A stretch of DNA of 42,935 nt, taken from the NCBI RefSeq assembly GCF_001552175.1, contig NZ_BCQR01000106.1:1-42935 (forward strand), written 5' to 3'. The stretch comes from Actinomadura kijaniata NBRC 14229. Lineage in GTDB: Bacteria; Actinomycetota; Actinomycetes; Streptosporangiales; Streptosporangiaceae. This document shows, piece by piece, positions 31,307 through 39,400 of the stretch; the stretch's first letter is position 1; every line of letters begins with the position of its first letter. The notes under the pieces were generated by a model, which worked only from the letters and a program-made list of their open reading frames with translations, searched no databases and was not told the origin of the DNA. The position numbers and the translations under genes were made by a program.

Positions 31307-31438
31307 GACTCCCCCTCCGCCGACAGAACCCGCCCTCCCACACTGCCAGATCCCGCGCCCGGCGGTGCTCTCACGGTTCCTCGGTAACCCCAAAGTGCCT
31401 ACTTCCCCTCTGTCCGCCGCTGGCGCAGGATGAATACG

Positions 31439-31453
31439 GTTCTCAAAGAGAAC
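31439..31453. promoter_or_regulatory. Inverted repeat in the SDR promoter
   Basis: GTTCTC (31439-31444) and GAGAAC (31448-31453) are perfect arms around AAA, 28 bases before the SDR start and over the likely transcription start. Fifty bases upstream, AAGT and ACTT (31393-31404) form a second short symmetry. Both suit a repressor of the SDR/Ddn-like operon, unidentified here. Confidence 0.5.
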
Positions 31454-31481
31454 TGACAGCACCTATCGGAACGAGGGAACG

Positions 31482-32240
31482 ATGAGTAACAAGAAGGCGG
31501 TCGTGACCGGCGGAACGCACGGCATGGGCCTGGCGATCGCCCGGGCGCTGCTCGACCGGGGCGCGGAGGTCGTGCTCACCGGACGCGACGCGGCCAAGGT
31601 GGAGGCCGCCCGCGCCGAACTGGCCGCGTTCCCCGGAGCACACGTCCTGCGTTCCGACGCCGCGGACCTCGACGACATCGCGGAGCTCGCCGCGTTCACC
31701 GGCGACACCCTCGGCCGCATCGACGCCCTGTTCGTCAACCACGGCCTGGCCGTCCTCGAACCCCTCGACCAGGTCACCGAGGAGTCCTACGACCGGTCGT
31801 TCGCCGTGAACGCCAAGGGCTCGTTCTTCACCGTGCAGCGCCTCGCGCCGCTGCTCGCCGACGGCGGCGCGATCGTCTTCACCACCGTCGCCAACGACCT
31901 GGTCTTCCCCGGCATGAGCGTCTACTCCGGTTCCAAGGAGGCGGTGCGCGGCTTCGCGCAGGTCCTGGCCGCCGAGTTCCTGCCGCGCCGCGTCCGCGTC
32001 AACTCCCTCGCCCCCGGCTTCATCCGCACCCCGACCATGGGCGTTCCCGGCCTGACCGCCGAGGAGCGCGCCGCGTTCGAGAAGCAGGGCGAGGAGCTGA
32101 CGCCGCTCGGCCGCAACGGCACCGTCGAGGAGGTCGCGGCGGCGGCGCTGTTCCTGGCGTTCGACGCGACGTTCACCACCGGCACCGAGTTCCCCGTCGA
32201 CGGCGGCTGGGGACAGGGCGTCTCGGCCGCGGCGCACTGA
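31482..32240 (+). CDS. SDR family oxidoreductase
   Basis: This protein of 252 residues is a classical short-chain dehydrogenase. It has the cofactor motif VVTGGTHGMGLAIARALLDR, then VLTGRD, and VNHG in place of NNAG. The catalytic YxxxK is in MSVYSGSKEAVRGFAQVLAA, with a Ser upstream in the VFTTVAN region, and the product side is VNSLAPGFIRTPTM. It oxidises or reduces an alcohol/carbonyl with NAD(P). GAGGGA precedes the ATG. The Ddn-like gene follows after 19 bases in the same direction, so they form an operon and may act on related substrates. The upstream inverted repeats suggest inducible expression. Confidence 0.95.
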   Translation: MSNKKAVVTGGTHGMGLAIARALLDRGAEVVLTGRDAAKVEAARAELAAFPGAHVLRSDAADLDDIAELAAFTGDTLGRIDALFVNHGLAVLEPLDQVTEESYDRSFAVNAKGSFFTVQRLAPLLADGGAIVFTTVANDLVFPGMSVYSGSKEAVRGFAQVLAAEFLPRRVRVNSLAPGFIRTPTMGVPGLTAEERAAFEKQGEELTPLGRNGTVEEVAAAALFLAFDATFTTGTEFPVDGGWGQGVSAAAH

Positions 32241-32259
32241 CACCGAACAGGAGACGACC

Positions 32260-32706
32260 ATGTCCATCTGGGACGCCCCCGTCCTCGACAGCCCCGAGCC
32301 CAGCGTCGCCGAGCACGTCGCGCGCTACCTGCGCACCGACGGCGAGAGCGGCTACCTGGAGGCCGGGGTCACCAACCTCGTCCTCACCACCGTGGGACGG
32401 AGGACCGGCAGGCTCCGCCGGACCGGCGTGTTCTTCGGGGAGGACGACGGCCGCTACGTCCTGATCGCCTCCTCGTTCAGCGGCGGCCCGCGCCACCCCT
32501 CCTGGTACCTGAACCTGCGCGCCCACCCCGAGGCGCAGGTGCAGATCAAGGGGGAGAGGTTCCTGGTGCGGGCCCGCACGGCCGAGGGCGAGGAACGCGC
32601 CCGCCTCTGGCGGCGGATGACCGACGTCTGGCCCGCGTACGACACCTACCAGGCCCGCTCCACCCGCGAGATCCCGGTGGTCGTCCTGGAACGCGTCCCG
32701 GGCTGA
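32260..32706 (+). CDS. Deazaflavin (F420)-dependent nitroreductase family protein
   Basis: This 148-residue protein of the Ddn/split beta-barrel family has the core VLTTVGRRTGRLRRTGVFF, YVLIASSFSGGPRHPSWYLN, LRAHPEAQVQIKGERFLVRA, and the C-terminal W...YDTYQARSTREIPVVVLER. Relatives use reduced coenzyme F420 to reduce quinones, unsaturated ketones or nitro compounds; F420 is common in actinomycetes. AGGAGACG precedes the ATG. It is the second gene of an operon with the SDR. The substrate is unknown. Confidence 0.94.
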   Translation: MSIWDAPVLDSPEPSVAEHVARYLRTDGESGYLEAGVTNLVLTTVGRRTGRLRRTGVFFGEDDGRYVLIASSFSGGPRHPSWYLNLRAHPEAQVQIKGERFLVRARTAEGEERARLWRRMTDVWPAYDTYQARSTREIPVVVLERVPG

Positions 32707-32752
32707 CCGCCGGGCCTCGCCGCCCGCCCGCCGCCTGCGGTAGACAGCACCC

Positions 32753-33214
32753 GTGACGTACTACGAGGACCTCAGCGTCTACGAATACTTCGACGAAGAG
32801 GACGTGATCTCGACCGAGGACGGCGGCTACATCGTCGTCAGGCCCACCTACACGCGTCTCAACGTCGGCTGGCTGAGCGACGAACACCCGTTCCCCCGGG
32901 GAACGCCCCCGGGCGACCTGCTCCCCGCCCTCCGCTGGCTCACCGGAGGCCAGGGGGTCAACCTGACCCGGGGCTGGCACTGGTGCGAGCTGTGCGCCCC
33001 GAAGGGAGAGGAGGTGACCGGCAACGGCGAGATCCGCGTCCCCGGCGCCCCGGGCGTCGTGTACGCCGCCCCCGTGATGATCACCCACTATGTGGCGGAG
33101 CACGGCTACCTCCCGCCCGCGGAGTTCGTCACGGCCCTGCTGGCCTACCACCGGACGGGCGACGACCTGGCCCTCCCCTCCTGGGTCCCCGCCGACGCGG
33201 AGAGGATCCTCTGA
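32753..33214 (+). CDS. Conserved hypothetical protein (DUF7919-like)
   Basis: This protein of 153 residues begins MTYYEDLSVYEYFDEEDVIS and has RLNVGWLSDEHPFPRGTPP, WHWCELCAPKG (CxxC) and PAEFVTALLAYHRTG. The NVGWL...HPFPxG pattern recalls an actinobacterial DUF7919-type family, from memory and not searched. The GTG start is six bases after TAGACA, so the transcript may be leaderless. The GTG frame has regular GC-rich third positions. It does not overlap its neighbours, and a small hairpin follows. The function is unknown; the CxxC could hold zinc. Confidence 0.75.
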   Translation: MTYYEDLSVYEYFDEEDVISTEDGGYIVVRPTYTRLNVGWLSDEHPFPRGTPPGDLLPALRWLTGGQGVNLTRGWHWCELCAPKGEEVTGNGEIRVPGAPGVVYAAPVMITHYVAEHGYLPPAEFVTALLAYHRTGDDLALPSWVPADAERIL

Positions 33215-33280
33215 GCGTGAGGTGACAGGAGGGGCGGGCGGGCACCGTGTCGCCTTCCGCGATGGGAAGAACGTCACCCC

Positions 33281-33298
33281 GCCCGCTGTTGAGCGGGC
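33281..33298 (+). terminator. Small hairpin downstream of the hypothetical gene
   Basis: GCCCGCT (33281-33287) and AGCGGGC (33292-33298) are perfect 7-bp arms around GTTG, 66 bases beyond the stop at 33214. The hairpin lies in a 286-base gap that otherwise shows only a weak, low-quality reading frame. It is a plausible terminator but short. Confidence 0.45.
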
Positions 33299-33500
33299 AG
33301 CCGAGGAACGTTCGAGGCGGCCTTGAACGGCGGACGCCCGCCCAGCCGTAAAGCGGGGTGAGGGGCGACTCCGAAGGAGGGCAGCCGTCGTTGCTGACGC
33401 CGCGAACGCGATTCGAACGGTTGGTCCGGTTGGCGTGGAGGCTGCGTGCGGTCCCGGTGACCCCGCGGGCGGCCGCGCCCGGCGACGGGGAGGCTGTGCT

Positions 33501-34037
33501 GTGGGTGACGGGAACGCGTGGGCGCGGTGGAGCCGTGCCGCGGGACCTTCGGACGGGCGGGCGGCGGCCCCGGCGCGGGACAGGGCGGGAACGCCGGTCC
33601 GGCGCGGCGCGGCGGGCGGCGGGGGCGACGGCGTGACCAGGGTGCTCGGGACCATCACGCTGCCGGGCGTGCGGCCCTCGGTCGGGTCCGTGCGCCGGTT
33701 CCTGCGGGACCTGCTGCCGGAGGACCACCCCCTGCGCGACGACCTGGTCGCCGTCGGCAGCGAGACCGTCTCCAACGCCATCACGCACACCGCGTCCGGC
33801 CGGGAGGGCGGCGAGGTCACCGTCGTGCTCGCCGCCGAACGCGGCCGCTACCGGCTGGAGGTCGCCGACGACGGGGCCGGGGGGATACGCCCGCACGTGA
33901 AGGCCGACTCCCTGGCCGAGAACGGGCGCGGCATGCGGATCGTGGAGGCGCTCGCCTCCCGGTGGGGCTACCGGGAGGACGGCGAACGGACGGTGGTGTG
34001 GGTGGAGTTCGAGAGGGAGGCCGCCCCGGGCCGCTGA
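33501..34037 (+). CDS. RsbW-like ATP-binding protein (HATPase_c, anti-sigma/regulatory kinase)
   Basis: This protein has about 178 residues, with a GHKL ATPase from residue 45. The N-box is VGSETVSNAITHTASG (Glu and Asn for Mg-ATP), the G1 box EVADDGAGGIRPH (DxGxG), and the G2 box AENGRGMRIVEALASRWGYR. Such RsbW/SpoIIAB-like proteins are numerous in filamentous actinomycetes and bind sigma factors or anti-anti-sigma partners. I prefer GTG 33501, which has GGGGAGG seven bases upstream; GTG 33633 (VTRVLGTITLPGV) is the alternative that removes the Ala/Gly/Arg-rich leader. No partner gene is adjacent. It converges on the small basic gene at 34065. Confidence 0.85.
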   Translation: MGDGNAWARWSRAAGPSDGRAAAPARDRAGTPVRRGAAGGGGDGVTRVLGTITLPGVRPSVGSVRRFLRDLLPEDHPLRDDLVAVGSETVSNAITHTASGREGGEVTVVLAAERGRYRLEVADDGAGGIRPHVKADSLAENGRGMRIVEALASRWGYREDGERTVVWVEFEREAAPGR

Positions 34038-34070
34038 ACGGCGGCCGGGGCGGCCCCGCCGGGGTCAGCG
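34032..34070. terminator. Interrupted hairpin containing both convergent stop codons
   Basis: CGCTGA (34032-34037) pairs with TCAGCG (34065-34070), and inside it CGGCGG (34039-34044) pairs with CCGCCG (34056-34061). The TGA stop of the RsbW-like gene and the TCA (minus-strand stop) of the small basic gene are in the outer arms. It is a likely bidirectional terminator. Confidence 0.6.
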
Positions 34071-34223
34071 CCCCCGGTTGAGCTGCCGCGTGGGCAACTG
34101 GCGGGCGTTGCGCCGCGCGTTCGCCGCGTGGCTCGCCGCCCTGGCGTCGAAGCCCTTGCGCCGGTTCTTCCTGGCGAGGGCCTTCTGGAACGGGTTGTTG
34201 TTGTCCTCATGAATGGCGCGCAT
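34065..34223 (-). CDS. Small basic protein with strong ribosome site
   Basis: This protein of about 52 residues begins MRAIHEDNNNPFQKALARKN and ends ARQLPTRQLNRGR, rich in Arg, Asn and Ala. GGAGGTGG lies seven bases before ATG 34223, one of the best ribosome sites in the window, which argues for a real gene despite its size. The composition suggests a nucleic-acid- or ribosome-binding peptide, but no family is recognised. About 240 bases without a gene separate it from the next gene upstream. The long open frame extending upstream of ATG 34223 is not protein-like. Confidence 0.68.
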   Translation of the reverse strand: MRAIHEDNNNPFQKALARKNRRKGFDARAASHAANARRNARQLPTRQLNRGR

Positions 34224-34462
34224 AAAGAAACCACCTCCGGGAAAGCGTGAATTCGGCCGCACGAGGGGCCGACGGGAAATGACGGCGGGAAAAGCGCGCG
34301 CACGGGTGCCGTGGAACCCCTGGAACCCGTTCGACCTGGTCGCGGGCGTGCGAACGCCCGCGTGGACGGCGCGGTGAACGCGCCGGACCAGCGTGTGAAC
34401 GAAGGGGGGTGCGCCCGTGGCGCCGGAGGGTGGGAGCGGGCCGCAGTCACGCTGCGGGCGGC

Positions 34463-34729
34463 TCAACCGTGGGGATCAGAGCTCCATGCGAGAAATATTA
34501 GCCCGACTCCCGGCAGTGGTGTCAACTGCTTTGTGCCGCGAATTTCCTCGTCCCGCTCGATCCGCTTCCGCAATTCCCGCACGCGCTCGGCGGGAACCGT
34601 CATCACGGGCCGCTTGAGGTACACGTCCAGCCGCATCGGGGGACCCGAGGGACGGCACCCCGGCGACACGGCGGGCAGCGCGACGAGCGCCGCCACCGCT
34701 CCCGCGGCCGCCAGCGTCCTGATCCTCAT
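34463..34729 (-). CDS. Small secreted or lipoprotein-like protein, possible FtsX extracellular-domain remnant
   Basis: This protein of 88 residues starts at ATG 34729 after GGGAGGTGAGCG. The signal sequence RTLAAAGAVAALVALPAVSP is followed by GC, which could be a lipidated Cys, although the lipobox is not canonical. The body LDVYLKRPVMTVPAERVREL, RKRIERDEEIRGTKQ has the strand-helix-strand pattern of the FtsX extracellular domain (short strand, a long RxxLRxxxxxDxE helix, strand), as seen in stand-alone actinobacterial FtsX-like lipoproteins. The C-terminus then departs into low-GC sequence (34490-34560) and stops early, so the gene may be truncated. The assignment to the FtsX domain is tentative. 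Confidence 0.6.
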   Translation of the reverse strand: MRIRTLAAAGAVAALVALPAVSPGCRPSGPPMRLDVYLKRPVMTVPAERVRELRKRIERDEEIRGTKQLTPLPGVGLIFLAWSSDPHG

Positions 34730-34920
34730 CGCTCACCTCCCGGGCTCCAGGCTCCTCCGCGCGCCCGCTCCGCGCGTCACCCGCCGGAATGATCCTCGTC
34801 CCCTCCGATCCGGGGAGGCGCCGTCGACCAAGGTCGCGAGGGCGCATCGACCAAAGGATGGCGCGAATCGTGGGATGGGCGGCGTTGACGCCATCACCGG
34901 GGCGCCGCGAGCCTGGAGGC

Positions 34921-35871
34921 ATGCAACGCGTCGTCTTCGTCGTCTATCCGGGCTTCCAGTCGCTCGACCTGACCGGGCCGTTCGAGGTCTTCCAGACCGC
35001 GGGCGGCTACGAGTGCCTGGTCGTCGCCCCCACCGCCGGGCCGGTGCGCGCGGGCAGCGGCCTGCCCGTCCACGCCGGGCACGGCGTCGCCGACCTGCCC
35101 CCGGACGGCGTCGACACCCTGGTCGTCGTCGGCGGCGACGGCGTCGACGCGGCCTGCCACGACACCGCGCTGCTCGACTGGACCGTGCGGGCCGCCGCCG
35201 GCGCGCGCCGCGTCGCGTCGGTGTGCAGCGGCGCGTTCCTGCTGGCCGCCGCCGGGCTGCTGACCGGCCGCCGCGCCACCACCCACTGGAGCCGCGAGGA
35301 GCAGTTCCGGCGCGAGCACCCGGACGTGGCCCTGGACTGCGACCCGATCTTCATCCGGGACGGGCGGATCTGGACCTCGGCGGGCGTGACCGCCGGGATG
35401 GACCTGGCCCTCGCGATGGTCGAGGAGGACCGCGGCCGCGACGTCGCGCACGCCGTCGCCCGCGAACTGGTGCTGTTCCTGCGGCGGCCCGGCAGCCAGT
35501 CGCAGTTCAGCGTCCCGCTGTGGTCGCGGCAGCCGGCCACCGACCCGATCCGCGCGGCCGTCGCCGCGATCCACGCCGACCCCGGCGCCCGCCACACCAT
35601 CCCCGACCTGGCCGACCGCGCCGGGCTCAGCCCCCGCCACCTGCAACGCCGCTTCACGGCCGAACTCGGCGTCCCGCCCGCGACCTACGTCGAACGGGTC
35701 CGCGTCGAGGCCGCCCGCCGCGCGCTGGCCGAGGGCGCCGACCCCGTCGAGACCGTAGCCCGCCGCCTCGGCTTCGGAACGGCCGAGACGCTGCGCCGCG
35801 CGTTCCACCGCCGCGTCGGTGTCGCCCCCACCGACTACCGCGACCGCTTCCGCGCCGCGATCCCCCACTGA
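34921..35871 (+). CDS. GlxA-type transcriptional regulator (DJ-1/PfpI-like domain plus AraC HTH)
   Basis: This protein has about 316 residues. The N-terminal class I glutamine amidotransferase-like domain is VVFVVYPGFQSLDLTGPFEV through VASVCSGAFLLAAAGLLTGR (nucleophile-elbow Cys), with RATTHWSREEQF and WTSAGVTAGMDLAL. The C-terminal AraC domain is IPDLADRAGLSPRHLQRRFT, LGVPPATYVERVRVEAARRA, ETVARRLGFGTAETLRRAFH and RVGVAPTDYRDRF. Such proteins activate neighbouring catabolic or stress genes. The DJ-1/PfpI gene begins 13 bases later in the same direction. GGAGG sits very close to ATG 34921, leaving the exact start a little uncertain. Confidence 0.94.
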   Translation: MQRVVFVVYPGFQSLDLTGPFEVFQTAGGYECLVVAPTAGPVRAGSGLPVHAGHGVADLPPDGVDTLVVVGGDGVDAACHDTALLDWTVRAAAGARRVASVCSGAFLLAAAGLLTGRRATTHWSREEQFRREHPDVALDCDPIFIRDGRIWTSAGVTAGMDLALAMVEEDRGRDVAHAVARELVLFLRRPGSQSQFSVPLWSRQPATDPIRAAVAAIHADPGARHTIPDLADRAGLSPRHLQRRFTAELGVPPATYVERVRVEAARRALAEGADPVETVARRLGFGTAETLRRAFHRRVGVAPTDYRDRFRAAIPH

Positions 35872-35884
35872 GAGAGGAACCGCC

Positions 35885-36469
35885 ATGACGACCTACGGCC
35901 TGCTGATCTTCGAGGACGTCGAGGAACTGGACTTCGTCGGCCCCTGGGAGGTCTTCGGCACCTCGGCGGCCCTGCGCGAGGCGGGCGACCGCACCGTCCT
36001 GATCGCCGAACGCCCCGACCCGGTCCGCGCCGTCAAGGGCATGCGGGTGCTGCCGGACCACACCTTCGACGACCACCCGCCGCTGGACGTCCTGCTGGTC
36101 CCCGGCGGCGACGGCCGCCACCAGATCTCCCCCGAGACCCTGACCTGGATCGCGAAGACCGCCGCCGGGACGCCCTGGGTGACCAGCGTCTGCACCGGCT
36201 CGATCCTGCTGCACCAGGCGGGCGTGGCGAAGAACCGCCGGGTGGCGACCCACCATGCCTCGGAGGACGAGCTGGAGGCCCGCGGCGACGTGACGGTCGT
36301 CCGCGGCGAACGCTGGGTGGTGGACGGCAACCTGATCACCAGCCAGGGGGTCTCGGCGGGGATCGACATGTCCCTGTGGCTGGTGGACCACCTCCACGGC
36401 CGCGACCACTTCAAGCAGGTCCGCGGCTACATGCAGTACGACCCGGCCCCGCCCTACGCCGACGAGTAG
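35885..36469 (+). CDS. DJ-1/PfpI family protein
   Basis: This 194-residue protein has a glutamine amidotransferase-like fold. It begins TYGLLIFEDVEELDFVGPWE, contains LLVPGGDGRHQ, and has the nucleophile elbow VTSVCTGSILLHQAG (catalytic Cys), then RVATHHASEDELEA and SQGVSAGIDMSLWLV. Relatives include isonitrile hydratase, glyoxalase III-like and peptidase-like members, so the reaction is open. GAGAGGAAC precedes ATG 35885. It follows the GlxA-type regulator by 13 bases and shares a similar domain, a common pairing where regulator and enzyme arose from one fold. Its stop abuts the stop of the NACHT gene with no gap. Confidence 0.94.
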   Translation: MTTYGLLIFEDVEELDFVGPWEVFGTSAALREAGDRTVLIAERPDPVRAVKGMRVLPDHTFDDHPPLDVLLVPGGDGRHQISPETLTWIAKTAAGTPWVTSVCTGSILLHQAGVAKNRRVATHHASEDELEARGDVTVVRGERWVVDGNLITSQGVSAGIDMSLWLVDHLHGRDHFKQVRGYMQYDPAPPYADE

Positions 36470-39400
36470 TCACTCCCGCACGAGGATGAGGCGGTCGGGA
36501 CCGGGAGGTGGGCTCTGCACCAGTTCCTCCAGGCAGCCCACCGACCGGTAGACGTTGAACAGCATCCTGCTCTTGGCGCTCTCGTTCTCCGTTTCCCACA
36601 TGAGCGCGCACGCGGCGAGCAGGGCGAGACGGGCGGCGGCGAACGTCAGGGCCTCCCCGCCGGACCGTCGCTCCAGCACCGGGGTGAGCAGGCGGTACGT
36701 GTCCTGGAGCAGCGTCTGCACGCAGGAGAGGTCGGCCTCCCTCGCGTAGGGCGCCGGCGAAGCCGGTGGACAGGCCAGCGCCTCGCGGAGCCTTGCCTCC
36801 GTGTCCTGGCCGGTGACGGGCCCGTCGAGAGAGCGGGAGACCAGGGAGTCCAGATAGGGAACGAAGGAGTCACCGGTGCGCTGCCGTCGCAGGATCCACC
36901 TGCCGATCAGGATGCGCGTCGCCCAGCGGGCGAGCAGCAGGCTCTGCGGCTCGCCCTCCCGGGCGGACCCGCGTCGGCGCATCTCCTCCAGGCCGGGCCC
37001 GCTCAGGGTGAACGGCTCGTACGGCCCGCCCAGCCGGAAGGTCTCGTGACGCGTGATGTCCCCCAGGCTCTGGAGGGACAGCCCGGGGTAGTAGGAGCGG
37101 GCGTAGCGGGCCGGGGCGGGGATCTCCCAGAGCTGGACGTCGGGCAGCTCCCGCAGGAACGCGGCGACCTGCTCCCGCTCCTCGTCCAGGTGCACGAGGG
37201 AGTTCACGGCTTCGAGAGCGCTCCTCACACCGGGCTCCCACGCCTCGTCGGCGTACGCCCTCTCCTCGCGGACGTCCGGCAGGGCGGCCAGACGCTCCAG
37301 GAACGCGCCGCCGCCGATCTCCGCGATGGTGCGCCACGCCTCCTCCACGGCTTCGGCGATCCGCCGGGCGGTCGGCTCCACCGGCGGACCGCCCGGCCCG
37401 GACGCCACCAGCAGGTCACGAACGTGGGAGTGGTACAGGGCCGTGACGAGCGAGGCCACGACCGGCAGGAAGGCCGAGGACTCGCGGTACCTCCTCTCCG
37501 TCGTCAACGCCAGACCCAGCCCCCGCGCGTAGTCCTCGAACACGTAGTACGGCAGGGGCGTCGTCGCCAGGGCCCCCTCCACGAGCACGAGGTGCCGTTC
37601 GGGGGAGAGGGGCGGCTCCCCCTCCAGGAGCGGCCGGTGCGCCTGCGGCAGGAGACGCAGCGAAGGCCCCGCGGCCGAGTCCTCCCATAGCGCCCCTTCG
37701 GCCGCCTCCCTGGTCAGGGCGGGGGCGACGGCCGACATCTCCCGGGATGAGGGCAGCCGGTACCTTTCCCCGGTCAGCGGCGTGTTCCGCTGGTTGACCT
37801 GCCTGTTCAGCCACTCCACGAGCCGCGTGACATCTCCGCTCCACAGCCCGCCCACCGGTTCGTCGCCGCCGCCCTGCCCGACCGGGAAGCCGCTACGACC
37901 GGCGGCCCGCTCGTCCGCCAGGAACAGCCGGTACAGCCGGTACGTCACCGGTTGCGCACACGCCCGCACCCCGTCGACGTCCTGGACCTCGCGGAGCAGC
38001 CGCGTCGCCACCACCGCGCGCACCAGCCCCGCGCGCGGGCTCCCCGGTTCGGAGGCTTCACCGAGGATCCGTTCCATGTGCTCCCGGACCGCGTCATCCA
38101 CGCGCTGCGCCTCGTCCAGGCAGTCGAACGCCAACGCCATCGCCTGCACCGTTCCCGATTCCAGGCAGGCCCGCAGCACGGGGGTGGCGTCGGCGTTCGC
38201 CGCCCACAGGAGCGTGGTCTCCCGCCACCACATCTCGTCCACCTTCGAGGCCAGCACCCCGACCTGTTCGGGGCCGGTGACGTACGCGGCGGCCAGGTAC
38301 TCCTGCAACGTCAGGTGCGCGAACTCGTAGAGGCCGTTCTCCCGCTCCACCAGCAGCCCGCTCTCCGCGCACGCCTCCAGGAACGCCGCCGGGCCCAACC
38401 GCCGCGACACCTGCCGCAGCGCCGGTGCGACGATCTCCCGTGCCTCCGCCGCCGTGACGACGGACTCCCGGCGGCTCATCAGCGTCCAGGCCAGATGCCG
38501 GGCGACGTGCTCCTTCTGGGAGCCGCGCAGCTCGGTCGGGTCCGGCAGGCCCTTGGCCTCCTGGCGGCGGTGCAGCAGCACGTCGCACATCTCCCGGTAC
38601 AGGTCGGCGCGGCTGCCGGGCAGCGCACCCCGGAACATGTGCACGTTGGCGATCATCGTGAGGAGGAGCGGGTTGGCGGTCAGATCAGTGAGCGCCGGGT
38701 TGACGCGGAGGCGCTCCAGCAGGTCGTCGGCCTTGCGCCGGGCAGCCTCGGTCACCTCGGCTCCGGACGAGCCCGTCGCCCGCTGCTCGATCGCCAGATA
38801 CCAGTTGTGCAGGAACTCGCCGACCTGCTCGGGAGTGAAGCGCCGCACCTGGAGCACGTCGGCGGTGTCGATCGGGTCGGTGCGGTAGCCGTGCGGACGC
38901 GAGGTCAGCACGAACTGGTTGCCGGGATGGCGGGCGATCTGCTGCTTCACCCAGGCGGCGACACGTACGCGGTCGTCGGCGTCGGCGATCTCGTCCAGCC
39001 CGTCGAGCAGCACCAGGCAGCGCCCCCGGTCGAGCTGGTCGCGGAGCCAGGCGGCGTCCACCTTGTCCGCCAGCCACGGGGCCTGGACGGCGGTCTCGGC
39101 GAGCGCGGGCGGAGGATCGGCGGCCAGCGTCGCGGCATGGTCGCGCAGGTACAGCAGAACGGGAAGCCGCTGCCGTCGCCGGAACCGGCGCCGCCGCGTC
39201 AGGTCGAGGGCCGTGTGCCGTACCAGGGTGGTCTTCCCGGACCCCGGCCCGCCGATCACCACCAGCACCCGCGACCCGGCCTCCAGGAACGACCGCAGGC
39301 TACGGCGTTCCCCCGGAGCGCCCCGCACCTGCCCGACGAACGGCTCACGCGCCGCCTCATGCGTACGCGGGACCAGGCTCACATCGACGTAGACCTGCCG

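Noticed and set aside
33358..33636. 92-residue + strand frame ending with a GTGA overlap at GTG 33633
   Set aside because: Coupling looked attractive, but the protein is Arg/Gly-rich and the overlapping frame has a much better ribosome site at 33487-33493 leading to GTG 33501.
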